62,000 bases of DNA from Glandiceps talaboti. Taxonomy: Eukaryota > Hemichordata > Enteropneusta > Spengelidae. Positions 23,926 through 45,700 of the stretch are shown here, one piece after another; the stretch's first letter is position 1; each line of letters starts with the position of its first letter. A program made the translations under genes and the position numbers. The notes below the pieces were generated by a model, which was given only the letters and a program-made list of their open reading frames with translations, had not been told where the DNA came from and ran no database searches. Location: the NCBI RefSeq assembly GCF_964340395.1, contig NC_135551.1:7889379-7951378 (forward strand), in the 5' to 3' direction.

Positions 23926-25679
23926 ACACAATTTCCTTTTTATCTTCAAAAGTTCTGGCACTGGGTGGACTTGATTGATTGACCCGGTCGATTCCACTGG
24001 GGTCACGACCGTCTTATGCCATCACGTGATTGGACTATAGTTCGGTTGACGAATCCAATCAAGTGTCAGCTGACAGTGTTAACTTATTCAAATATAACAT
24101 CTCCCGATAGATGTCATAAAACGTGCACAACTACTCTGAAATCACATTTCAACGCTTAGCTTCATATGCAAGGACCAGATTTTTTGCAAATTTAAGTACA
24201 TATAACAGAAATATAAACTTTCAGATTACGTTTATCACTCCCTGCCACCATGTTCGACCAGCTATAACCAACAAAATCGGTCAGGCTATTCGGGAATCCC
24301 CGACAGAATGTGTGCGAACCACTCCAATACCAAACAAGCATAAAAAAAATTGAACCCCTGTACACCGTGATAAACCAATGGAGTCAATCAAGTCCATCCA
24401 TTGAGATAAATAAAGTGCCCTCAACGAGTAACAGCAATGTCCACTGTACGTATCTTGTATGTAATATGTAGGTAATATGTACATCAATGCAATGAACCAT
24501 TCAGTGTGTAATTGGGCACACAGGCAATTATTCTATTTTATTTCATTAATTCTGTTAATTTCCACATATCATGTCCATACACAAAAAAACTTGTAAGCAA
24601 CTCCATTTTATGAGATAAACCAACTGAAAACTATTCATTTTACAATCATCTCAAAATTTTCAATAACTGAACACTAGAGGGCGATATTAACACTGACTTA
24701 TAGAGTCAAAATGTTAATGCATCAATTCTAGACGATATGATTATCTTTCATTAGTCTGTAAGGTATGCTGTGACTGGGCGCCCTCACACATTGGTCAACT
24801 CATGAGAGAGGATGGTGGTGAGGTGATGAGGGCAGAACAACACGACATACATCTTACAGTCTATATCTCTCATACGTATCAAAAGTTGCCCTATCCCTGA
24901 AACGATATTTAAGTCAACATTTTTCTTATTTGAATCAAAAAGTCACACATCTTGAATAAATAATAATAAAAAAAAACTTTTTACAATATCTACAACTCAA
25001 TAAAAGTACAAATCCATAAGTTCCATTTTAGTTCAATTCATGAACCATTATATTACTACTCTCTTCTTAATAAAATAGTTCTTATAAGACGAGGACTTAA
25101 AGAAAGCATTCCTGCAAACCATAACTGATATTTAGTCCACAACACTGCGAAATATCCTCTTGATGGGATCACCTTGGACTGTGCCATAAAAGAGGCTGTG
25201 GGTTTACAACGATGTGTACGAGTGGGTCTCATAAAACGAGACCACCCGTGAATTCTAGTAATGCCACTTGGAATAATATTACATAAAACCTACATGAGCT
25301 GTAATGGGGGACTTGCAATCCTGACTGAGCATGCTCAGATGCAAAGGACTGTGGGATTATCTGTAGTTATTGTAATACCTAATTTGGAGCTATCAATAGA
25401 ATAAACCTCCCTCCTACAATGGTCAGGGTGACCATGACCTTGGTAAAAACACTTTCAAGGTCAATGTGAAGAGTAGATAGTCTTTCAAATATAATTATAC
25501 ATTAATAGTTAATTCAAAAATAGTGATAAAATATCGTGAAATTTCACAAAACATATCCATTTGGTTTTATGGTGTAAATTTTCATCTCATTTCTAACGAG
25601 AGACTAACAGTAATTATAGTCATTCTAATTACGATAGTCTACAAGGAAAATTTAACATAAGCTACACAAATTATCACAC

Positions 25680-26445
25680 TTGTGTCAAATGTCATACTAC
25701 TCATGTCAAATGTCATACTACTCATGTTAAAGGTCATACCCATGTCAAAGGTCATACCCATGTCAACAGTCATACCAGGGGTGCGTTCGATTATGCTCCC
25801 CCGGGGAGCCTTAGACCAGGGTAACTGACGTCACTTGGGCACCTCGGGTCATGTGAAAATCGAACATATTTTATTGCATTTGGGGTACCCTGGGAGCCTA
25901 TAATTAAATCCGTGATTCACGATAAATAATTTGGTCCATCTTTCCAAAATATTTTAGACAATTTGAAGTGAAAAATTATTTCCTCACTAAATGTGGAAAG
26001 ATATCCTCAAAATACGGTATAATTCTTAAGGAATTGATAACAATAACCAATCACATGTCATCCCCATCTTGGGTCAAGTCAGGTCAGGTCAATCCCCAAG
26101 CTGCCCTTGCTCCATAAGGAAGGTCGACTTGAGGCACCCCGAGTGTGACATTATGTAGGCAACTTTAGGTGCCTCGAGGGGGTTGCATAATGGAACGCAC
26201 CGCAGATTCATACTCTGGGTCATACTACTTGTGTCAAAGGTCAGACTGCTTGTGTCAAAATTCAGACTACTTGTGTCAAAGGTCATACTGTGTCAAAGAT
26301 CAGATTACTATGCCAAAGGTCTGACTGCTTATGTCAAAGGTCTGACTTGTGTCAAAGTTCAGACTACTTATGTCACAGTTCATACTGTGTCAAAGTTCAG
26401 ACTACTTGTGTCAAAGGTCAGACTACTTGTGTCAAAGGTCTTGCA
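25680..26445. repeat. 21-bp minisatellite in two parts
   Basis: Copies of a unit like actacttgtgtcaaaggtca occur at 25680-25775 and again at 26206-26445, with some shortened units. The two parts are separated by the MITE at 25776-26205, so one array was split by an insertion. Confidence 0.85.
25776..26205. mobile_element. hAT-type MITE, 430 bp
   Basis: Starts caggggtgcgttcgattatg and ends gcataatggaacgcaccgcag. The termini are inverted (core GTGCGTTC.ATTATGC). Flanks are agtcatac (25768-25775) and attcatac (26206-26213), matching 7 of 8, consistent with an 8-bp hAT target-site duplication. The host array contains tcatac itself, so part of that match could be pre-existing. No coding capacity. 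Confidence 0.7.
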
Positions 26446-26836
26446 AAATGACCTTACATCAAATTATCAAAATAACATTATTATGTCTCCGATTCTGAAA
26501 CTGTATGATTATATTTTACAATTCATTATAATGTAAATCTTTTTTTTAAAATCAATGTGTCTTATTTCATGTCCCCAAAAACTTGTTTTAATAAATCATA
26601 AATTCCCACACCAATATGTACAAACAGTCTACTAGATGAATCTTGTCCAACAATAATCATGATGCGTTTGATTCATAACTACCAATAGTACATTTGCCAT
26701 GTAAAAGTTTCACTTTAAATTTGCCATATAGATTTACACTGATATCATTTTTCCCAACATATTTAATGGGGCCTAAGCTGAGTTTATACACATTTTGGAG
26801 ATATCGTTTTTTTTGTATATATATATACAACCCATA

Positions 26837-27125
26837 ACACCAAAGTAAAGCATTTTCTGTATGTACCACAATCGTTTATAGCATCCATATCAAGTGTAAA
26901 AGTATACTGTTTCATTTGCTAATTGACCACATTAGAAAGTCAACATGATAGGCTTGTAAGTAAACCAATTAAAACAGTATACTTTTACACTTGATATCAA
27001 TGCTATAAATGGGTGTAGCACATAGAGAAAGTGCTTTACTTCAGTGTTACTAGTTGTAATATGAATGCTATAAATGAGTACAGCACAGACAGAAAGTGAT
27101 TTTCTTCGATGTTACTCATTGTAAA
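26837..27125. repeat. Palindromic element plus a third partial arm
   Basis: Arms 26837-26914 and 26967-27046 are inverted copies (both contain gatatcaagtgtaaaagtat or its complement, and a tttatagcat block), with a loop of about 50 bp. A further direct copy of the right arm's distal half follows at about 27058-27115 (gaatgctataaatgagtaca). It may lie in the ATE1 3' UTR. Confidence 0.8.
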
Positions 27126-28109
27126 CACTCCTGTAGTATTCTACAAACTCAAGTCCACTTAACCATCGCTTGCTATTGGCAGAACTCAAAGTCAAAAATC
27201 AAACTGAGGCATATCCAAAAGAATGTGATGATGTCATTTTATAGTATGTGTACATCCTAAAAAGTTAAGAAAAACTATATATTACACTATTAACTGTACA
27301 ATCAAAAAAAGTCCACTATAGGCAGAAATTAATATTCCCATTACACTAGAATAGTTAAATGGAGGTGTAAGTATTTATACTTGAGTAAAAATGTTTGAAA
27401 AACTCAGCTTGTGCCACTTTTAATGCTGTCTCTGCCAGGGGATATTACTCTGGTAATTGAACCTTCGGTTTTCTAAGATAGACACAAACTAAAACTATTG
27501 TCATAACATGTTGATACAACAGTGATAAGCTATTGAATGGATGTTGGTTTAATTATATTCTCAGTAGGGAGGTGTCTCTGAAAACTAGTTTAGAGTTTCA
27601 TGAACTTGCAATGTTGTTTTGGGACTTCCAATGTTTACACTATCTTGATCACATGCACAGTGTGATTAGAATTGCACAACTGAGGAACCACTATCACCCA
27701 CTTGTGTAAATCTACCACATTGAAGAACAATAGATTTAGTTTGCATCTATCTCAGTAAACCGAAGCCTGGATTACCACTGTCGTATCTATTTGTACACAA
27801 ATAGATATTTAACACTTTTAATAGTTATTCACATCCACACTGTTCGTGTTTTAACTGAGCTACGTATAACCAAAGCGAATTCCATTGTATATTTTTATAC
27901 TTATTTCAATAAAGATATAATAATAATAATACATGTTGAGTAAAACATGATTTACTATATAAATTCTACCTTTGCGATCTGAGTTGATTTTCTTGCAATA
28001 GTTTGTATTTTGCAATATATGGTCATTTACCTTTTTTTTTCATGAGTAACCCCACAATACAAACACCCTATGAGACTTTGTCCTACAACTTGCCACAACT
28101 ATCTAATGA

Positions 28110-38618
<10,509 letters not shown>

Positions 38619-39648
38619 CTTGAAGACTAATTACAAGTTTTCGATCCGTCGCGACAAAATGTGTGGCTTATGCACCTGGCTGGACTAAGCGAGGTAGCTA
38701 GGTAAGCTAAGGTAAGCTCGGTGTCTCTCGGTGTAAACTTCGTTTTTTACTGCAAGCTTCGCATCAAGATTGAGATTCAAATTTGGACTCGCTTCTAGCA
38801 ATATACAATGTTTCGTCCTTGTTTTACCTCCACGATCTGATGATATAGATTTGGAATTAATAAACACTGTTCACATTTTGTGCCTCCTTCTCGTTTAGTG
38901 GCGAATGAACGAAACAAAATTTATCATGGATGTCACTAGCTTGATTGGCATCAGACGAAATATTCGAACGCAGGCAGTTTCAGGTGTGAATGTGATTCTG
39001 AAATAAAGTGCGATGTTTATTTTCTTTCTTACATTTAATAGACTATCGACGGTGGCGGCGCCATGCCACAGCATCTCATCGAAAGCAAAGTCCATGTCAG
39101 TCACGTCCAGAAACAGCGAACTGTTTGTGTGAAGACCGAACAGGCAATAATTATCCAGTTGGCAGAAACGAACCCGGATCGATTTGTCGTTGAGTCCTTG
39201 CTGAACACTCTCTCTTTCTCCCATGATAGCCTCCACTTCTCGTACAATTCAGCAGAAAGCCTGAATTCTCGCGTGAGTGACAGCTGTGTGAGTCATCGTG
39301 AGAGCACACAGGTGAAGTGCTCGCATATGTGTGTGCACTGCAGCGAATAATAATAGCGTTCTCGCTAGGAGAAAATTATCTAGTTCTTATATCAACACAT
39401 CTTTTATGGTACTTAAAATTTGGTGCAAAAAATATGCTATCAATTCCAGTGGATACTGAGTCCTGATGACGTCCATCTGCTCGTGAACACACGGAACGGA
39501 GCAGACAACACACATCATCCAAAAATATTCACATACCTACATGTCCTATCTATCAACAGTTACACGTAAGCAAGGTATGGACGTAATGTGTAGAACCCGC
39601 TCAATGGACGCATAATACTGAATGGAAAGGTGAACATCAACCCACGAA
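38619..39648. promoter_or_regulatory. Candidate bidirectional promoter region, ATE1 / ARFGEF3
   Basis: 1030 bp separate the two divergent start codons and must hold both 5' UTRs and promoters, unless one gene has a remote non-coding first exon. The centre (about 39040-39350) is richer in C and G than the flanks and holds gtggcggcgccatgcc and a gtgagtgacagctgtg / gtgagtcatcg cluster. Overlapping open frames on both strands (39063-39350 +, 38895-39236 -) have no recognised similarity. No convincing TATA box was found. Confidence 0.5.
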
Positions 39649-39733
39649 ATGGAAGATATTTTCACACAGCTGGCGAAAGATGCCAGTGGCAGTCGATACA
39701 AACCTATCAGGGAAGCATGCACAATGGCGTGTG
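39649..39733 (+). CDS. ARFGEF3: ARFGEF3-like exon 1
   Basis: 85 nt, 28 codons plus one base; donor gtaagt. It encodes MEDIFTQLAKDASGSRYKPI and REACTMAC. Confidence 0.92.
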
Positions 39734-42700
39734 GTAAGTTGATAACATCATCAGTCAGAAAATGTTCAGTCAAAAAAAAATCTCTAAAATATCATAATTC
39801 ATACATTATATTATTATAGTAGATATTCAATATTTACAATAGTAATCACAGTTTGAAAGGAAAATCAATAACACCTCATAGTTGTCAGTTGAATATCTAG
39901 ATATATTCGATAATTTTGTTAATTATACCGTGGAAGTGTGACATTTTTGGGAGGGGGGGGGGGGGTGTCGCATCTCTGATGTGAGCTTTACAAGAAAAGG
40001 TTCATTGCCCTCCAGACTGACCAGGTGAATCAGTAATAAATTTCTTGCAGACAGAAAAAACAATTTACAATAGTAATAGTAATATACAATATATCTGCAA
40101 GAAATATTCGAAAGGGAACATTGTAATACCAAAAAAATAATTCGAATGTCGAAACAAATTTGATTTCCTGTAAATATTTAATGCACTTGTGTCAGATAGT
40201 GAAGTTACATGTAAATATTTCTGTTCTCAAAAACTACAAAAGATGAAATCTTATCAAATAATCTAACTATGGTCATTTACTTCTTAGTAGCAATATGAAC
40301 CTGCCATATGGCAATGATGAAAATAAACAGTTTTAGTAAAAAAAAAAAATCTATGCAAAATAAAACAATTGGTATACAACATAATACAAAAAGAACTTAT
40401 GTTGGAACATGTTTTAACAGCAGGGTCGATACTGAGACTTTTGTTGAATTGTGCATACATGTGTGCAGGCATATGTATGCATTAGTATACATCTATAGAA
40501 AGCAGAAACCATTAGTGTGTTGTTTTTTACTAAGGAGGTGGGGGGTGGGGGTGGGGGGCTGGCAAAACTTGCATAGATTTCTATACCTAAATACTTGGGG
40601 GGGGGGCATTCAAATATTAAAAGAACTCAGATTTTAACAAGCACTGCACCGACATCAGTATATTTTTTTGTTATGTAAGTGTGTTTACTATGTGTCTGAT
40701 TGCTTTTGAGCTATAAAAAGGCACACATAACTTTTTCATGGAAATATTTCAAAAATGTTCCTGACCTGTACTCACAAACACTAGCTAGCTCAGTATTTTC
40801 TTAAGTGTCTCAGGTACACACAAGGTCATGCAGATATATAATATACATTTTATAAATACACATTATCCATTGGTGTTATATTCTTGTATAATATTGCTAG
40901 CAACTATACATTTTTTTTTAAAGATTTGAAGTGTCACAGCTTGTCTCTATCCCTTACCATTCAGGTATTCTGCATTGTTGATGTGTAACTGTAACACCTC
41001 CATGTTTATTGTATGAATTACCCTAAACCATTTTGACCAATCAATACAGACTACAGTGTTTTTGCTAAGGGTGGTAAGGAGGTAAAATCTACCAGGGTTC
41101 CCATGGCATGTTGTACCTGGGTTCCCAAACAAAATTACCATGATAGACTCTATGGGGAAACACTGCCATTTTTACCCATTTCTCCCTTTCTGTTACCATG
41201 GTTCCCCAACCTTATCAAAAACACTAAAACCCTTTTAGTGCTTAGTAGCCAATGTGCTTTGTGCTTAGCCGATGTGCTTAGCCAATACTATACATGTACC
41301 AACATTATGTTGCCTGCAAACAATTTTCTTTTTTCATCAATTAGTTTAAAAAAAATAAATATTCTGATCCAGTCTTATTTTTATGCCATAGATAGATTAG
41401 TATAAAAAAGTTCTGTATCACGTAAAGGGACAAACAAAGTAATAAAAAATGGTAATGCTATGGATAGAATAGTAAATTTTATTTCTTATCCAACAATTCA
41501 GTGTGCCCTCTAACAATAGCCAACTTTTGTTGTTGTGAGTCAAAATGATAAAAACTGGCATTTCTTGTGAGTCACCACATAGTAAGAGATAGGGGTACAC
41601 CAAATTTTGGTGCGTCACTAGAAATTGTGTGCGTCAGTGGCACATCAAATTGGCTTAGAAGTTAGAGGGCACACTGTACATGTACTTGTACTTGGAGTGA
41701 AAGTCGTTTGAAAATGTCTGTTTCAATTTTCATACAATATTCGTAGTTATAACATGGTACCATCAATATGGAGTTGTGATCCATTACAACTGACATCTGT
41801 ACTAGTGTAGTGGTGTTATTAGTATTATCTCTGTTGAGACCTCCCTAGGTACTAATAGTACAAGTAGTAAGATAGCTGTTGTTATGTAAAGTGGAATCAC
41901 TCTTTCATTGTCTTCATGGATTAACGTCTAGTGTTCTAATCCATTTAGTCAACATATTTTGTATACTGGTAGTAGATACTTCCTTTGTATGCATGCTTTG
42001 TATAGACAAGAGAGGGCTTCCCTAGTACCCAGTAACCCTTGATGGAATAATTTGTCACCTGATCACAACATAGACTTCCTTCTCTCTGATTGCAGGTAGC
42101 CACATATACATGCATACATAATTAAATACTCCACCAATTGAATGTGAAAATTAAGTGATGCAGTTATTTCACTCAGATTTGATAATTGTGACCGTAAATT
42201 ATTACAATTAATTGTTGATAGTTGAGTGTTCCAGACTTAGTGTGTAGTAGACCTTGAGAGGTCAGTGACCGGCTAGACTTTATACATTTGTAAGTGATGT
42301 ATTCCAGGTTTATTGCATGTCCCTGACAGTTGTCTGAAATACTATGGTGGTATAAACATCCTTTGAAATACTACATGTTGTCATTTCTTGACAATGGAGT
42401 GTGGCATCTTAGATTAGTAACAGATGATACTGTGGATTAGTTTTAGTTAGCCTGAAATGATGATTGGTAAATGTACTCTAGTCTACTTTATTCTCCTAAA
42501 TCTAGAATTATGGGTATTGCTAGAAGTATGTACAACTACATGGGAACCCATAGCCACAAGTCCAGTCATGTAGGGATTTTTGGGGTCTCACTTTCCCCTA
42601 CCATGCCTGGCATTTCACTAGTAGTAGTAGGTATTTCCAGAATCCAGATTTAAGACTTTTCCTGACAGGAAGAGCCCACAATATTCCCAGGTGGTCTTTG

Positions 42701-45700
42701 GTACTTCACTTGTCAAAGTATGCCAGATTTATGAGTACTCCTGACAACAAATATGGAATCCCTAGCAGTCTCAATCAGCCCCAAAAGATCATTGGTATCC
42801 CTAATATTGTGATATACAATGTACACAATGAGAACATACATGCCACAAAGTAAGGCTTAGAATATTCCTGCTTGATTTGAAAAGATTATTTACATTGTCA
42901 TACACCATAAATTCTTCATAATTTGTTGTCTTTCCAGCAATAAAGGTTGTAGGAACATTCCCACATGACTCTGAAAATTTATTGCCAGACTTCATATATG
43001 CATGTGACAATGTCACTCTGGAATATAAATTTGTATAATTATGGATTATTACATACAAGTGAAATCTAAGGGTTGGAATATTCCCCATTGGCTTATAAAA
43101 AATATTGATGTACTACATGCTACAAAGAAGTCCATCAAACTAATATCTAGATAAGTTCTTGAGTTGTCCCCAGTTGAAGTAGAACAATCATTAACATATA
43201 TACATTTGGACTATATCATGACCTGTTGTATGAGTTACTAATACTGTATCAAATCATAGTTTATATCTGATGAAATATCAGGAGAATATTTTCCCTGTTT
43301 CTTAGAACACTGTCAGATTGTAATTGTACGCATTTCTGATTTCTAATATCTACAGTGACATACTCAATTTTGAAAAAAATGTGTCTCATTTTGTCAAAAC
43401 TGTTGCTCTTCACATGCAATGCCAATACATGATAGTGATCATGTGGCAATAATGATAATTATTTATGGGTTATATTGATAATCCAGAAAATTAGGGATGG
43501 GGAAGATGGGGGTGGGGGTGGAGGTGGAGGTGGGTGGTCGGTGGGGGTAAGGAGGACAGCGTCAAATATAATGTATATTATATCGATATCAGAGTTTTTA
43601 TAAATTATTGAGAGTATATGGCTATAGATCTATATGTTGTTAAAACTTTTATAAAAATCCAGCCTTACATAGCTTCCATACCATAGATGTACTAGCATAA
43701 CTTTAGTATGTTAGATGCAAATGTCATTGCCATAGATACTGTGTATCACACTAACGTATGTAATGTCATATATCACGGTATATGGGAACACATACATAGC
43801 AATTTATTGATAACATGTAGCATCTGTGGTAACTATAAATTTACCAATAGTGTTGATTATCATACACATGTATCTTTGTGTACAAAAATAATAATGCAGA
43901 AACATCTGTTAGATACATGATATCATGATTTACATGTGAAACATAATACAGTAGACATTACTTTATTAAATTCATTCCAATCCATTTCACTCGAGGAAGA
44001 TACTAGTATATTAGACACCCTTGAAAGACCCACCAACCCCCACATTCCACCCCATCACTTACAACCACCATCCCACCCCAAGTTACCACCCCAGTCACCC
44101 CCTTCTGTCACTACCTGTGGAAGTTATTGACCAGTTATTGACCAGTTTTGCTGGTTGATATCTGTGTGTTTCTGTGCAAAGATACAACAACTACTGACAT
44201 CAGATCATGGAGGAACAGAACCTGTTACAAACAGGGAAGTAAACAAATGAATTGGATTAATAACATTTGGCACAGCATGTTGGAAGTACAGAGCAGGGGT
44301 GAACAAATCATTTTGTGAACTGGTGGTCCCCGGACCAGTGCCTTAAAAAATCCAGTGGTCCTGCTGAAAGAATTAGTAGTCCGTGGTCCTTGGTCCCGCT
44401 AACGTGAAACATTAAATCTTGCCTATGAATCTATATATTTAGACGTACACCACTTATAGTTGAACAATACCCAATTTATAATGATAAATATAAAGTTGAC
44501 ATGCTTGGTTTCAGTCAATTGACAATTCTATTATATTTGTAACGGTTATTTTTGACGCATCGACGAAACGAAAAATACTGAACGGCGACTTCACTTGGAT
44601 TTCACGAAGGATTAGAAATTTGACAGAAATATGCGACAAGAACATTGAAAAACAGTTTTACTTGGTCATGATTGCAGTATGACGACAAAAGTTGTACTAC
44701 GTTTTGTCAAACTTGTCTGGAAAACCCAGATATTGCAAGCAAATCATCACAATTGTACAAAGAAACTAACCCCTTCAAAGTTGATCCTATAAAATCTCAC
44801 GAAAAAAAAACTACGAACACATACATTGCCTGACTAGGAGTCCTTGTGTCCATGGTGTGACTGTGTCAAGATAAAATCAAATTTACCAGTTGTCGAGGCT
44901 TTGGAAAAAGACCTAGGAACACAGCGATTGCCTGACTAGAGGGAGTCCGTGTGACGGTGTGGAGATAAAATCAAATTCGCCAGTTATCGAGGCTTTGGCT
45001 CGGGCCTTCGGCCCTCGATATCAGTTTGCGTTTAGACTAGTGTTGCGCCGGATCGGAGTTTAGATAAAACGTACGAAAAAAAGGCGCGAGCGACTGTCGA
45101 CAGTCTATATCTGTAAGTGTAACCCTAGAATCATTTGGTGTCATGCTGGTCAGTTGTTTTCCATAGCTCAAAAGATTGACCATTGTCCGTGTTGTCCATT
45201 TAAAACTTTACAGCCCTTCGCGTTTCAGATGGGTCTAAATTATTTACGAGATGGATAGCCACACATTACACAGCAAATCTATTTGGGAAATGGTCGTTTA
45301 TTTGAGAGGTACTATACGTAGTGTGGACACTGACGTCCTATGTTTACAGATAGTAACAGATAAGATATCGTGGGAAATGCCTTGGCGCATACCATTTCTG
45401 TCTAGGGTTGGTCTTAGCACATTATTTTTACTTAGACCTAAATTACATGCAAGGGGAAAATGAAACAGGTGGTGTATATTTTTGATCGTGTAATGTTTTA
45501 TCTATTACAAAGTAAACGATAATAAGCAGCATAAATGCTCAGATTTGGAGTGTATTTGTGTTATGTGTCTAACAAGCAACCCACACACCCGAAATGGAAT
45601 GAGCAACATGTGTGCACACATCTGAGCTCTGCATCTGAGGTTCGAGACCAGCATTTTGCAGAAAGCAATGCAGGAGGACTGGTATGGTATCGTCAACCCT

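Larger units (their letters stand above)
23721..28109. other. Gap between convergent RUNX and ATE1
   Basis: No exon was recognised. It holds a short direct duplication (23804-23925), a 21-bp minisatellite interrupted by a MITE (25680-26445) and a palindromic element (26837-27125). The segment below 28110 must include the ATE1 3' UTR, but no TTTATT (AATAAA on -) is seen close to the stop; TTTAAT at 27818 is a weaker alternative. Nothing was recognised in 24000-25680. Confidence 0.6.

Noticed and set aside
38895-39350. Overlapping open frames on both strands between ATE1 and ARFGEF3
   Set aside because: No recognised similarity, and the minus frame cannot join ATE1 exon 2 in the needed phase. 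Treated as promoter/5' UTR sequence.
43918-43920. In-frame TGA read as selenocysteine
   Set aside because: No selenoprotein family context and no SECIS-like structure recognised downstream.
45251-45463. 70-codon frame inside the hAT-like element
   Set aside because: No transposase motif or other similarity.
45640-45660. gaggttcgagacc, a box-B-like match
   Set aside because: No box A at the right distance and no cloverleaf; not a tRNA or SINE call.
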